A DNA stretch of 64,000 nt from Stenotrophomonas sp. ISL-67. Lineage in GTDB: Bacteria > Pseudomonadota > Gammaproteobacteria > Xanthomonadales > Xanthomonadaceae. Location: contig NZ_JAGGRL010000009.1 in NCBI RefSeq assembly GCF_018612915.1, forward strand, positions 124,001-188,000, written 5' to 3'. Made by a program: the position numbers and the translations under genes. The notes under the pieces were generated by a model that worked only from the letters and a program-made list of their open reading frames with translations, had not been told where the DNA came from and did not search any database. Of the stretch, positions 21,334 through 30,006 are shown in pieces (the first letter of the stretch is position 1; the number at the start of each line of letters is the position of its first letter).

Positions 21334-21918
21334 ATGGACCTCCATCTTCCCGACGCCCAGGTGCACTGGCACCGCAACTGGCTTGCCGTCGCCGATGCGG
21401 ACACGCTGCAGCGCTCGCTGCGCCAGGACGTGCCGTGGGAAGTCCACAAGATCCGCATGTTCGGCCGTTCGGTCGATTCACCCCGCCTGAGCTGCTGGAT
21501 GGGCGACCCCGCCGCGCGCTACCGTTATTCCGGCACCGACTTCGTGCCGCATGCCTGGCACCCGGCCTTGGTCCCGCTGCGCGACGCACTGGGCAGGTTC
21601 TGCGGCCAGCCGTTCAACAGCGTGCTGCTCAACTGCTACCGCGACAACGACGACGGCATGGGCTGGCACAGCGACAACGAACCCGAACTGGGACCAACCC
21701 CGATGATCGCCTCACTCAGCCTGGGCGCCGCGCGCCGCTTCCTGCTGCGCCGTCGCGACGACCATGCGCGCAAGGCCGAAGTGACGCTGGGCCACGGCGA
21801 CCTGCTGCTGATGGGCGGGCGCACACAGTCCTTCTACCAGCACGCGCTGCCCAAGAGCGCCCGGCCGCTCGCCGAACGCATCAACCTGACCTTCCGCTGG
21901 ATAGGGGACCGGGCGTAG
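21334..21918 (+). CDS. alkB: AlkB-like Fe(II)/2-oxoglutarate DNA dioxygenase
   Basis: 194 aa. Double-stranded beta-helix dioxygenase with NCYRDNDDGMGWHSDNE carrying iron ligands H112 and D114, the distal ligand H170 in FYQHALPK, and 2-oxoglutarate-binding arginines in RINLTFRW. Such enzymes oxidatively remove N-alkyl lesions from DNA bases, and the size and motifs resemble the short AlkBH2/3-like form. The start has no strong ribosome site and directly follows the tandem repeats. Its TAG stop lies inside a GTAG repeat terminus. Convergent with the Mla-like operon. Confidence 0.88.
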   Translation: MDLHLPDAQVHWHRNWLAVADADTLQRSLRQDVPWEVHKIRMFGRSVDSPRLSCWMGDPAARYRYSGTDFVPHAWHPALVPLRDALGRFCGQPFNSVLLNCYRDNDDGMGWHSDNEPELGPTPMIASLSLGAARRFLLRRRDDHARKAEVTLGHGDLLLMGGRTQSFYQHALPKSARPLAERINLTFRWIGDRA

Positions 21919-22152
21919 AGCCACGCCGCGCCCAATGACCTATGGGCGCCATTGTGGCGAACGCGTCGCCACGCGCCAGAAGCCACCCGCATCGCGATGC
22001 GACAGGCTTTTGTGGGCGTGGCTGCGCGGTGTCGGACCCGTTCAGCCACGCCCACATAAGCGTGTCCCATTCCGTTGCGGCGAGATCCGGGCGCGTGGCG
22101 ACGCGCTCGTCGAAATGGCGCCCGCCGGTGAGGGGGCGCGGCGTGGCTCTAC
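21915..22152. repeat. 238-bp triple-nested inverted repeat with GTAG/CTAC ends
   Basis: Three nested pairs of arms. Outer: 21915-21933 with 22134-22152, 19 bp, perfect. Middle: 21944-21977 with 22090-22123, 34 bp, near perfect. Inner: 22011-22024 with 22043-22056, 14 bp, perfect. Between middle and inner arms lies a palindrome GCATCGCGATGC. The whole can fold into one long hairpin. It fills the gap between convergent alkB and the lipoprotein gene and may act as a bidirectional terminator, or be a small non-autonomous mobile or REP-derived element. Confidence 0.8.
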
Positions 22153-22165
22153 GGATGGATCGCCG

Positions 22166-22825
22166 TTACCGGCCGGGGGCCGCCTGGCGGTCCGCCTGCC
22201 CGGTAGTCAACGTCCAGCCCACCAGCTCGGTGGTCACCGCCTGCAGGCCCTTCTCGAATGCTTGGGCCACATCGCCGGTGGCAGCGCTGCCCACCGGCTG
22301 TTCCTGGCGGAACGTACGGTCGGCCACCACGCGCTGGTCGATCACGTGGATCAACTTGGCGTTGATCTCGATGAAGGCGGTGGGCGTGGGCTGGCCGCGG
22401 TAATCGGATTCAAAACGGCGCAGATCAAGTGCCAGCTTGTAGTCGGCGCGGATGCCGGTGGTGGCGCGGGCCACGCCGGCAATGCGGCCGGAATCCTCGA
22501 AGGCGCGCACCAGCGCATCGTCGACCATGTCGGTGGCCGGCTGCGCCCAGCTCACGCCCTTGTACACCTGCAGCTCGCCGGGGGTGGGGCGCACGTTGAT
22601 GCGCGGGCTGTCGACCACGCGGGCGGCGGTCGGCTTGACCAGCACCAGCTGCCAGTCGACCTTCGGCCACGACGGATCCGGCTGGATGCGTACCACCGGC
22701 GAATAGATGGTGACCGCGCTGCGTTCATTGCTGCCCAGCAGCGAACACGCGCCGAGCGCGACCATCAGGCCGGCCGGCAGCAGCAGGCGGGGCAGGGAAG
22801 CGGGCAGGAGAGGGAAGCGGCTCAT
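22166..22825 (-). CDS. ABC transport auxiliary lipoprotein (Mla-like operon)
   Basis: 219 aa lipoprotein. The signal peptide ends in the lipobox LGAC (cysteine near residue 27). The mature part matches the ABC-type transport auxiliary lipoprotein family (PqiC/YmbA-like), with DWQLVLVKPTAARVVDSPRI and the C-terminal VTTELVGWTL. It overlaps the stop of the MCE gene (ATGA). In related systems such a lipoprotein partners the MCE protein between inner and outer membrane during phospholipid transport. Confidence 0.82.
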   Translation of the reverse strand: MSRFPLLPASLPRLLLPAGLMVALGACSLLGSNERSAVTIYSPVVRIQPDPSWPKVDWQLVLVKPTAARVVDSPRINVRPTPGELQVYKGVSWAQPATDMVDDALVRAFEDSGRIAGVARATTGIRADYKLALDLRRFESDYRGQPTPTAFIEINAKLIHVIDQRVVADRTFRQEQPVGSAATGDVAQAFEKGLQAVTTELVGWTLTTGQADRQAAPGR

Positions 22826-23748
22826 TTGGGTTCGAACTCCTTCGGCGCGTCGCGGCCGAGCAGATAGCGGGCCGGGTTGTTGTCCAGGCGGTCGCTGACC
22901 CGGCGCAGGTCGCGGATCAGTCCGCGCAGCTCGGTCAGGGTCGGGCCGAGCTGGGCCAGGCCATCGTTGGCGAAGCTGTTGATGGCCGCGCGGTTCTCAC
23001 CCAGGATCGAATCGGCACTGCCGGCAGCCGAATCCAACTTGGTCAGGGTGGTTTCCAGCTTGTCCAGGATCGGCGGCAACTGCTGCACCAGGTTGGTGTC
23101 CAGGCGCTGGATGGTGCCGTTGGTGGTCTTGAGGGTCACGTCCAGGCTGCGCGCGGCGTCGCGTGCGCTGAGCAGCAGCGCCTGGGTGCCCTGGTCGCGG
23201 TCGGCCAGACCGGTGCTGATGGTTTCCAGGTTGGCCAGGGTGGCGTTGATGCTGGCCACGTTGCGGTCGCTGAGCACCTGGTCCATGCGTTCAACAATCC
23301 GGTTGGCCACGTCGGTGATGTTCTGCAGCGCCGAGGGCGTGGTCGGGATGATCGGTGCCGGGTCCTTGTTCACTGCCGTCAGCGCCTGCGCCTGCGGGGT
23401 GCCACCGCTGAGCTGGATGATCGATGGGCCGGTCAGGCTGGTGATGGCCAGCTTGGCGCGCGTATCGGTCTTGACGGGGGTGTTGGAGTTCAGGCGGATC
23501 CGCGCGACCACCTGGCGCGGGTCGTCCGGCACCAGGTTGAGTTCGGTGATCGAGCCGACCGCGATGCCGTTGTACTGCACCGGGCTGCCCACCGACAGGC
23601 CGGTGACGGCCTCGCGGAACACCACGCGGTATTCGGTCCAGGTGCGGTCGGAGGAGTACTTGGCCGCCCACAGCCCGAAGGCCAGCATGGCCAGCCCCAC
23701 GATCAGGGTGAAGGCGCCGATCAATACGTAATTGGCTTTGGTTTCCAT
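22822..23748 (-). CDS. MlaD-like MCE-domain protein
   Basis: 308 aa. One N-terminal membrane helix (YVLIGAFTLIVGLAMLAFGL) and a single MCE domain near residues 40-115 with GLSVGSPVQYNGIAVG. A long, largely helical C-terminal region (about 150-300) is rich in NLETISTGLADRD-like heptads and should form the periplasmic coiled coil. It presumably binds lipid and connects the permease to the outer membrane or lipoprotein. It sits 3 bp after the ATPase gene. It is longer than E. coli MlaD because of the coiled-coil tail. Confidence 0.88.
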   Translation of the reverse strand: METKANYVLIGAFTLIVGLAMLAFGLWAAKYSSDRTWTEYRVVFREAVTGLSVGSPVQYNGIAVGSITELNLVPDDPRQVVARIRLNSNTPVKTDTRAKLAITSLTGPSIIQLSGGTPQAQALTAVNKDPAPIIPTTPSALQNITDVANRIVERMDQVLSDRNVASINATLANLETISTGLADRDQGTQALLLSARDAARSLDVTLKTTNGTIQRLDTNLVQQLPPILDKLETTLTKLDSAAGSADSILGENRAAINSFANDGLAQLGPTLTELRGLIRDLRRVSDRLDNNPARYLLGRDAPKEFEPK

Positions 23749-23751
23749 GGC

Positions 23752-24582
23752 TTACTCGCTCTTCTGCTTGGCGGCGCGTGCGGCACGCGCACGCGGTCCG
23801 TGGAAATACTCCTGGATCCACGGGTGCTCCAGTTGTTCGATCTCGTGCAGCGGGGCATTGGCGATCACCTTGTGGTCGGCCAGTACCGCCACCCGGTCGC
23901 AGATCGCATACAGCGTGTCCAGGTCATGGGTGATCAGCATGACGGTCAGGCCCAGCGCTTCCTGCAGTGTCTTGATCAGGCGGTCGAAGGCGGCCGCGCC
24001 AATTGGATCCAGGCCGGCGGTGGGCTCGTCCAGGAACAGCAGCGGCGGATCCAGCGCCAACGCGCGGGCCAGGCCGGCGCGCTTGCGCATGCCGCCGGAC
24101 AGCTGCGAGGGCAGCTTGTTGATCGCATCGGCCGGCAGGCCAGCCAGCTTCACCTTGAGCAGGGCCAGTTCGTAATGCCAGCGCTCGGGCAGTTCGCCGT
24201 GGTGTTCCTTCAGCGGTACCTGCACGTTCTCGCCGACGGTCATCGAGGAGAACAGCGCACCGTCCTGGAACAGCACGCCGGTATTGCGTTCGATGTGCAG
24301 GCGGTCGGCGCGGTTTTCCGAGCGTGCATCCACGCCCAGCACCTCGATCTGGCCGGCATCGGGTGTGCGCAGGCCAAGGATGCTGCGCATCAATACCGAC
24401 TTGCCGGTACCCGAGCCGCCGACCACGCCGAGGATCTCGCCGCGGCGTACGTCCAGGTCCAGGTCGTCGTGCACGGTCTGGCTGCCGAAGCGGTTGGCCA
24501 GCCCGCGCACGCGGATCGCCAGCCCGGCCTCGTCGGCCAGGGCGGTGCGGGTGTCCTCGGCAGGGGCGGTTGCGGTCGTCAT
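23752..24582 (-). CDS. MlaF-like ABC transporter ATPase
   Basis: 276 aa from ATG 24582. Walker A GGSGTGKSVLM, Q-loop FQDGALFSSMTVGEN, signature LSGGMRKRAGLARAL, Walker B LLFLDEPTAGLDP, and H-loop MLITHDLDT. The spacing and the MRKRAGLARA signature are those of MlaF/Ttg2A ATPases. It powers lipid movement by the permease whose gene it overlaps by one base pattern (ATGA). All catalytic motifs are present. Confidence 0.92.
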   Translation of the reverse strand: MTTATAPAEDTRTALADEAGLAIRVRGLANRFGSQTVHDDLDLDVRRGEILGVVGGSGTGKSVLMRSILGLRTPDAGQIEVLGVDARSENRADRLHIERNTGVLFQDGALFSSMTVGENVQVPLKEHHGELPERWHYELALLKVKLAGLPADAINKLPSQLSGGMRKRAGLARALALDPPLLFLDEPTAGLDPIGAAAFDRLIKTLQEALGLTVMLITHDLDTLYAICDRVAVLADHKVIANAPLHEIEQLEHPWIQEYFHGPRARAARAAKQKSE

Positions 24583-25694
24583 CACCAATCCATGTGCATG
24601 AACCACAACGCGGCGAACGCGTCGATGATGATCACCAGCGAGATGGTCTGCACCACGCTGGAGGTGGTGCGCTCGCCCACCGACTGCGCGGTGCCTTCCA
24701 CCTTCAGCCCTTCCAGGCAGCCGATCAGGCCGATCACGGCGGCAAAGATCGGCGCCTTGGACAGGCCCACCAGCATGTGCCGCACTTCAATGGTGTCGTG
24801 CAGGCGCGCCAGGTACATCTGCGGCGGAATATCCAGGTCGAACGCACCTACGGTGACGCCACCGGCCAGGCCGGCGATCATCGCCACGAAGGTCAGCAGC
24901 GGCAGGGTGATGAGCAGGGCGATCAGGCGTGGCAGCACCAGCAGATCAACCGGGTCCAGGCCCAGGGTCTGGATGGCATCGATTTCCTCGCGCGCTTTCA
25001 TCGAGCCGATCTGCGCGGTGAACGCGCTGGCGGTGCGGCCGGCCAGCACGATCGCGGTGAGCAGCACGGCGAATTCGCGCAGGAAGGCGATGCTGACCAG
25101 TTCCACCACGTAGATCTCGGCGCCGAAGTCGCGCAGGATCGTCGAACCCAGGAAGGCGATCACCGCACCGACCAGGTAGGACAGCAGCGCCACCAGCGGC
25201 ACCGCATCCAGCCCGACCTGCTCCATGTGGTGCACGGTCGCGGTCAGTCGGAAACGGCGTGGCTCGCGCAGCAGGCGGCCGCCCTTGACCAGGTTCTCGC
25301 CCAGGAAGCTGGCCAGCGCCACGATGTTGTGGCCGGTGGCGTGCACGCTGACGCCCAGGCGCTCCAACGCGGCCAGCACGCCGAAGTCGCGCTTGGCCTT
25401 GGGGCGGTCGTCGGCCACCTCTTCAATGGTGCACACCAGTGCGCGGTGGTCGTCGCGGAAGGTCAGCGCATCCTCGGCCAGGTCGGCGCGATGGGCCACC
25501 CGCAGCACCTGCAGCACGCCGGCCGAATCGAGCTGGGTGATGCCGCTGGCATCGATGCCGGTGACGTGTTCCGGTGCCGCACGCAGCGCTTCGGCCGCGT
25601 CCAGCGCGGTGCGCAAGGTCCATTGGCCGGACAACCGGATGATTCCGGGGTCCTGTGGATCCTGTTCGAGTTTGGGGGCTTGGTCTGGCGTCAT
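24582..25694 (-). CDS. MlaE-like permease with N-terminal STAS-like domain
   Basis: 370 aa from ATG 25694, preceded by GGAGGA 6 bp upstream. Residues about 15-100 look like a STAS/MlaB domain (IIRLSGQWTLRTALDAAEAL, DASGITQLDSAGVLQVLR). Residues about 140-370 are the MlaE permease, with QVGLDAVPLVALLSYLVGAV, ELVSIAFLREFAVLLTAIV, GSMKAREEIDAIQTLGLDP and five membrane helices. In E. coli MlaB is separate; here it appears fused. First gene of the four-gene unit. Confidence 0.88.
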   Translation of the reverse strand: MTPDQAPKLEQDPQDPGIIRLSGQWTLRTALDAAEALRAAPEHVTGIDASGITQLDSAGVLQVLRVAHRADLAEDALTFRDDHRALVCTIEEVADDRPKAKRDFGVLAALERLGVSVHATGHNIVALASFLGENLVKGGRLLREPRRFRLTATVHHMEQVGLDAVPLVALLSYLVGAVIAFLGSTILRDFGAEIYVVELVSIAFLREFAVLLTAIVLAGRTASAFTAQIGSMKAREEIDAIQTLGLDPVDLLVLPRLIALLITLPLLTFVAMIAGLAGGVTVGAFDLDIPPQMYLARLHDTIEVRHMLVGLSKAPIFAAVIGLIGCLEGLKVEGTAQSVGERTTSSVVQTISLVIIIDAFAALWFMHMDW

Positions 25695-25798
25695 GGGGCG
25701 TCCTCCACGCAGCATAACCTGTCTGCGTGGAGGCCAAGTGTGTGCGCGCCACGACTTCGTTGTTCAGCCCGGGCGGGCTTCGGGTAATACTACGACGC

Positions 25799-27058
25799 AT
25801 GTCTGCCGACGCACCCGCCATTGCCACCCCTCCAGCCACCTACGCACAGCGGGTGGCCTTCGTGTCCGAGATCGCCGGACGGCTGCACAGTTACGGCACC
25901 ACGGCCCAGCGGCTGGAGGCGGCGGTGGTCGCGCTGTCGCAGCGGCTGGACCTGGACTGCGAGCCATGGTCGAACCCGACCGGGCTGATCCTGAGCTTCA
26001 GCGACCCGACCAAGGCCATCGGTTCGTCGGACATCACGCGCGTGATCCGGCTGGCGCCGGGCGAAAACGACCTGCACAAACTCAGCATCGCCGACCAGAT
26101 CACCGAAGCGGTCGCCAACGGCACGATGAGCATCGCGCAGGGCCATACCGCACTGCGGCAACTGGACAAGGACCCGGGCCGGCGCGGCAAGGTCCGCATG
26201 ATCCTGTCCTACAGCCTGGGCGCGGCCGGCGTGGCCGGGCTGTGGAAACTGCCGTGGCTGGACATCGCCACGGCCGGGGTGATCGGGCTGCTGATCGGGC
26301 TGATGACCCTGGTCACCGACCGGCGCCCGGCCAGCCGCGAAGCCAGCGAAGCGTTGGCCGCGTTGCTGGCCGGCACGGTGGCGGCGCTGGTCGCTTCGTT
26401 CGTGGGCGCGCTCAACCTCAATACGGTAATCATCGCCTCGCTGGTGGTGATGCTGCCCGGCATGTCGCTGACCAACGCGGTCAACGAGCTGGCCAGCCAG
26501 CACTGGGTGTCGGGCACGGCACGTTTCGCCGGTGCCATCACCACCATCCTCAAACTGACGGTCGGCGCGGTGATCGCGGTGACGCTGTCGGGCATCCTTG
26601 GCCTGGATCCGCTGGTGCGCGCATCGCGCCCGCAGGCCGACTGGGTGGAATGGAGCGCGCTGCTGGTGGCCGCGTTCGCGTTCGCGATGCTGTTCAAGGC
26701 CAGCCGCCGGGATTACCCGTGGGTGGTGGCGGCGTCCGTGGCCGGCTATGCAATTTCCAAGTTCGCCGGCCAGGCGTGGGGATTGCCGGCAGGCATCTTC
26801 ATGTCAGCCATGGTGATGACCGCGGCGGGCAACCTGTTCGGCCGCCTCGTGCAGCGCCCGGGGGCGATCATCCGCCTGCCCGGCATCATCATGCTGGTGC
26901 CCGGCAGCACCAGCCTGCGCGGCGTGCTCACCCTGGTGCAGCAGCAGGACGTGAGCGCCGGCCAGATCGTGCTGATGACCGTGCTGAACGTGGTAATGGC
27001 GCTGGTGGCGGGGTTGCTGTTTGGCAACCTGCTGGTGCCCGCGCGGAAGAATCTGTGA
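25799..27058 (+). CDS. ThrE-family threonine/serine exporter
   Basis: 419 aa from ATG 25799. The N-terminal ThrE domain (RVAFVSEIAGRLHSYGTTAQ, then SFSDPTKAIGSSDITRV) precedes about ten membrane helices. The C-terminal ThrE_2-like half holds RRDYPWVVAASVAGYAISKF and RLPGIIMLVPGSTSLRGVL. Both halves, encoded as two proteins in some bacteria, are fused here. The family exports L-threonine and L-serine, and small-peptide export is also known. It is transcribed divergently from the Mla-like operon with a 104-bp gap. Confidence 0.82.
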   Translation: MSADAPAIATPPATYAQRVAFVSEIAGRLHSYGTTAQRLEAAVVALSQRLDLDCEPWSNPTGLILSFSDPTKAIGSSDITRVIRLAPGENDLHKLSIADQITEAVANGTMSIAQGHTALRQLDKDPGRRGKVRMILSYSLGAAGVAGLWKLPWLDIATAGVIGLLIGLMTLVTDRRPASREASEALAALLAGTVAALVASFVGALNLNTVIIASLVVMLPGMSLTNAVNELASQHWVSGTARFAGAITTILKLTVGAVIAVTLSGILGLDPLVRASRPQADWVEWSALLVAAFAFAMLFKASRRDYPWVVAASVAGYAISKFAGQAWGLPAGIFMSAMVMTAAGNLFGRLVQRPGAIIRLPGIIMLVPGSTSLRGVLTLVQQQDVSAGQIVLMTVLNVVMALVAGLLFGNLLVPARKNL

Positions 27059-27159
27059 GTTGACGCGACGTTCGGCAAACCCCTATCAACACCCGGTAAC
27101 GCATTGAAATAATCGATATCGATGCGTCGTGCATGACGCGCGCATCCAACACCGCCTGG

Positions 27160-27181
27160 GCCGACCAACGGTCGGCGCTAC
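27160..27181 (-). repeat. GTAG-headed REP (SMAG-like)
   Basis: Minus strand GTAGCGCCGACCGTTGGTCG followed by GC, a perfect hairpin of the classic form. It lies between the exporter gene and the H-NS terminator. Confidence 0.7.
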
Positions 27182-27187
27182 CGTTCC

Positions 27188-27219
27188 AAAAAAAACGCCG
27201 GCCATCCGGGCCGGCGTTT
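27188..27219 (-). terminator. Terminator of the H-NS-like gene
   Basis: 11-bp stem (27193-27203 with 27209-27219) and a run of eight T on the minus strand, 25 bp after the stop codon. A textbook intrinsic terminator. Confidence 0.88.
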
Positions 27220-27243
27220 CATTCGGTGCGCAACAGCGCCCGC

Positions 27244-27612
27244 TTATTTCTTGATCAGGAAATCTTCCAGCTTCTTGCCCTTGGTGGTGTAGGCGGCCAG
27301 CCAGCGCGGCTGCTTGCCGCGGCCGGTCCAGGTTTCCTTGGGGTTGGCCGGGTTGCGGTACTTCGGAGCCACCTTGCCGAGCTTGCGCGCGGCCTTGGCT
27401 GGTGCCGCCTTGGTGGCGCGGCTGCGGGTGGGGGCCGCAACGCCCGCCACTTCTTCCAGGGTGTATCCGCTCGCCTTGGCCAGCTTGGTCAGCTGCGCGC
27501 GGACCTTGGTGATGGCCGGGCGCTTGGCGACGATGGTCTGCTGCTTCTTGGCGTTCTTGATCAGGGCGCCCAGCTCTTTGGCGGACAAACCACTCAGGTC
27601 AATACTCATCAA
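27244..27612 (-). CDS. H-NS family nucleoid-associated protein
   Basis: 122 aa (or 121 from the second ATG at 27609). The N-terminal helical oligomerisation part (LSGLSAKELGALIKNAKKQQ) is joined by an Ala/Lys/Arg-rich linker to the C-terminal DNA-binding domain KYRNPANPKETWTGRGKQPR with WL after it. This matches the Xanthomonas XrvA/H-NS class. These proteins bind AT-rich DNA and silence acquired genes; in this window the low-GC effector-like ORFs and the adhesin promoter would be natural targets (inference). The gene is monocistronic with its own terminator. Confidence 0.9.
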   Translation of the reverse strand: MMSIDLSGLSAKELGALIKNAKKQQTIVAKRPAITKVRAQLTKLAKASGYTLEEVAGVAAPTRSRATKAAPAKAARKLGKVAPKYRNPANPKETWTGRGKQPRWLAAYTTKGKKLEDFLIKK

Positions 27613-27705
27613 CTGCTCCGGAATCTAAAAAGGCATTCCCAACAGCATACATTCTCATTTCGCCAATGCACAGCTGAAAGGAATAATCAATGGAAACGGG
27701 ACCAT

Positions 27706-27731
27706 AAAATGCCGGGTTGTTTCACCCGGCA
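27706..27731 (-). terminator. Terminator of proS
   Basis: 8-bp stem (27710-27717 with 27724-27731, loop tgtttc) followed by TTTT on the minus strand, 6 bp after the proS stop. Confidence 0.75.
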
Positions 27732-27737
27732 CCGTCA

Positions 27738-29429
27738 TTACTTCGTCAGCCTGGCCAGCAGCGCTTCGCGGTCAAGGCTTTCGGCCTCGCCGGCGCTGCG
27801 CGCGCGGTATTCGAAGGTTCCGGCGGCCAGGCCACGTTCGGAGACCACCACCCGGTGCGGCACGCCGATCAGTTCCATGTCGGCGAACATCGAACCCGGG
27901 CGCAGCCCACGGTCGTCCAGCGCGGCATCCAGGCCGGCCGCCTGCAGCTGGGCCAGCAGTTCGGCGGCGGCAAGCGCCACGCCCTCGTCCTGCTTGGGAT
28001 TGATCACGCACACCACCACCTGCCACGGCGCCATCGCGTCGGGCCAGAGGATGCCGGCATCGTCGTGGTTCTGTTCGATTGCCGCAGCCACGATGCGCGA
28101 AATGCCGATGCCGTAGCAGCCCATCGCCATCACCGCGGCCTTGCCGTTCTCGTCCAGGACGGTGGCATTCAATGCCTGCGCGTACTGGCGACCCAGCTGG
28201 AACACGTGGCCCACTTCGATACCCCGTGCGACGCGCAGCTCGCCACCATCGGCGGCGCGATCGCCTTCCTTGGCGTTGCGGATATCAGCCACTTCGGGTT
28301 CGGGCAGGTCGCGGCCCCAGTTGACGCCGGCCAAATGGAAACCGACCTCGTTGGCGCCGATGACGAAATCAGCCATCGCGGCCACATCGCGATCGGCCAC
28401 GATGCGGATCGGCCTGTCCGGGTTGAGCGGGCCAAGGAAGCCCGGTTCGCTGCCCAGGTGCGCGGCGATTTCCGCTTCGCCGGCCATGCGGTAACCCTGC
28501 AGGCCATCCACCTTGCCCAGCTTGATCTCGTTGACGTCATGGTCGCCACGCACCAGCGCCAGCACGAAGCCGGCTTCGCTCATGATCGCGATCGACTTGA
28601 CGGTGCGCTCCAGGCCCAGGCCGAGCAGGGCGGCCACCGCCTCGCAGGTCTTCTGGGTGGGGGTGTCGACCTTGCGCAGCGCTTCGCTGGCGGCCGGGCG
28701 CGGGCCCGGGGCGGCGGCGACGGCCGCTTCCATGTTGGCCGCGTAATCCGAGCCGGTGGAGAACACCAGCGCATCTTCGCCGGATTCGGCGATGACGTGG
28801 AATTCCTGCGAGGCATCACCGCCGATGGCGCCGGAATCGGCCTGCACCATGCGGAAGTCCAGGCCCAGGCGGGTGAACACGCGGGCGTAGGCAGCCTTCA
28901 TGTTTTCGTACTCACGCACCAGGCACGCATCGTCCAGGTGGAAGGAATACGCATCCTTCATCAGGAACTCGCGCGCGCGCATCACGCCGAAGCGCGGGCG
29001 GATCTCGTCGCGGAACTTGGTCTGGATCTGGAAGAAGTTCACCGGCAGCTGCTTGTAGCTGGACAGCTCCTGGCGCGCGAAATCGGCGGCGGCCTCTTCA
29101 GCGGTGGGGCTGTAGCAGAACACCTGCTCCTTGCGGTCCTTGATCTTCAGCAGCTGCGGGCCGAACTTTTCCCAGCGCCCGGTGGCTTCCCACAGTTCCT
29201 TGGGCTGGATGGTCGGCACCTGGAATTCCACCGCGCCGGCGCGCTCCATTTCCTCGCGCACGATGCGCTCGACCTTGCGCAGCACGCGCAGGCCCAGCGG
29301 CGACCAGGTGTACAGACCCGAGGCCAGCTTGCGGATCATGCCCGCGCGCAGCATCAGCCGGTGGCTGGTGAGCTCGGCGTCGCTGGGGGTTTCCTTGGTG
29401 GTATGCAGGTGGAACTGGGAGAGGCGCAT
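27738..29429 (-). CDS. proS: Prolyl-tRNA synthetase
   Basis: 563 aa class II synthetase of the bacterial type with an editing (INS) domain between motifs 2 and 3. Motif 1 lies near [15 protein letters not shown], motif 2 is [20 protein letters not shown], and the editing domain spans roughly 225-390, including [20 protein letters not shown]. Motif 3 is [20 protein letters not shown], and the anticodon-binding domain ends the protein. It charges tRNA-Pro and clears mischarged Ala. It starts at the first ATG, with a 36-bp palindrome just upstream. Confidence 0.97.
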   Translation of the reverse strand: MRLSQFHLHTTKETPSDAELTSHRLMLRAGMIRKLASGLYTWSPLGLRVLRKVERIVREEMERAGAVEFQVPTIQPKELWEATGRWEKFGPQLLKIKDRKEQVFCYSPTAEEAAADFARQELSSYKQLPVNFFQIQTKFRDEIRPRFGVMRAREFLMKDAYSFHLDDACLVREYENMKAAYARVFTRLGLDFRMVQADSGAIGGDASQEFHVIAESGEDALVFSTGSDYAANMEAAVAAAPGPRPAASEALRKVDTPTQKTCEAVAALLGLGLERTVKSIAIMSEAGFVLALVRGDHDVNEIKLGKVDGLQGYRMAGEAEIAAHLGSEPGFLGPLNPDRPIRIVADRDVAAMADFVIGANEVGFHLAGVNWGRDLPEPEVADIRNAKEGDRAADGGELRVARGIEVGHVFQLGRQYAQALNATVLDENGKAAVMAMGCYGIGISRIVAAAIEQNHDDAGILWPDAMAPWQVVVCVINPKQDEGVALAAAELLAQLQAAGLDAALDDRGLRPGSMFADMELIGVPHRVVVSERGLAAGTFEYRARSAGEAESLDREALLARLTK

Positions 29430-29455
29430 CGTCGGCTTCGCTGAACGGCGGAAAG

Positions 29456-29491
29456 CCTACATTCTGCCAGCCCCGGCTGGCAGAATGTAGG
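29456..29491. repeat. Perfect 36-bp palindrome upstream of proS
   Basis: Arms 29456-29472 and 29475-29491 are perfectly complementary (17 bp) with a 2-base spacer. It lies 27 bp upstream of the proS start and 3 bp from a GTAG repeat, between two genes read in the same direction. It could end DUF4124 transcription or shape the proS leader. Confidence 0.8.
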
Positions 29492-29494
29492 CGG

Positions 29495-29519
29495 GTAGCA
29501 CACGACCGTTGGTCGTGTG
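29495..29519 (+). repeat. GTAG-headed REP (SMAG-like)
   Basis: GTAG followed by a 9-bp hairpin CACACGACC/GGTCGTGTG with loop GTT. It adjoins the 36-bp palindrome, giving two hairpins back to back between the DUF4124 gene and proS. Confidence 0.7.
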
Positions 29520-29523
29520 ACCT

Positions 29524-29904
29524 TCAGGCCTTGGGCGTGCAATACGCCGTGATGCCGGCTTCAGCCAGGCCTTTCTGGCTCTGGCGCTGGGCGTCATCCA
29601 GCGGGGAATCGGGCTTGCCATCGCCATCGGTGTCCTGCAGCACTGCGCCCTTGCCGTTGAGCAGGGCCAGGTTGTTGCGGGCGGTGGTGCAGTCGGCCGA
29701 TTCGACCGGCGCGGCCTTGGCAACCGCGCTGCCGCCGGCGGGATCGCGGTTCTGGATCTGGCGCTGTTCGGCCTGCTGGCCGGTAGGGGGCTTTTCCGAA
29801 TACTGGGTCACGCCGTTGGCGTCCTTCCACTTGTAGACGGTTCCGGCACTGGCCGATGCGCTGGCGAGCAGCAGCAGGCAGCACACGAGGGGCAGGGCAC
29901 GCAT
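29524..29904 (-). CDS. Secreted DUF4124-domain protein
   Basis: 126 aa from ATG 29904. The signal peptide MRALPLVCCLLLLASASASA is followed by the DUF4124 motif TVYKWKDANGVTQYSEKPPT. The C-terminal half carries two cysteines and an acidic DTDGDGKPDSPLDD stretch resembling a calcium loop. The family is common in gammaproteobacteria and its function is not known. It is read in the same direction as proS and upstream of it, separated by the palindrome and the GTAG repeat. Confidence 0.82.
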   Translation of the reverse strand: MRALPLVCCLLLLASASASAGTVYKWKDANGVTQYSEKPPTGQQAEQRQIQNRDPAGGSAVAKAAPVESADCTTARNNLALLNGKGAVLQDTDGDGKPDSPLDDAQRQSQKGLAEAGITAYCTPKA

Positions 29905-30006
29905 GGCAACTCCAGGCAGCGGGGACAGAAGCTCGATTGCAGCATTCCCGCCCCGCGCTGGCAAGCCTCCCCCCAAAACCGCGCCGCAGCCACTAAACTG
30001 GCCGGT

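Noticed and set aside
20924..22165. tRNA or small structured RNA gene in the repeat-rich gaps
   Set aside because: No cloverleaf, CCA end or T-loop GTTCGA-type sequence was found; pairing is explained by inverted repeats.
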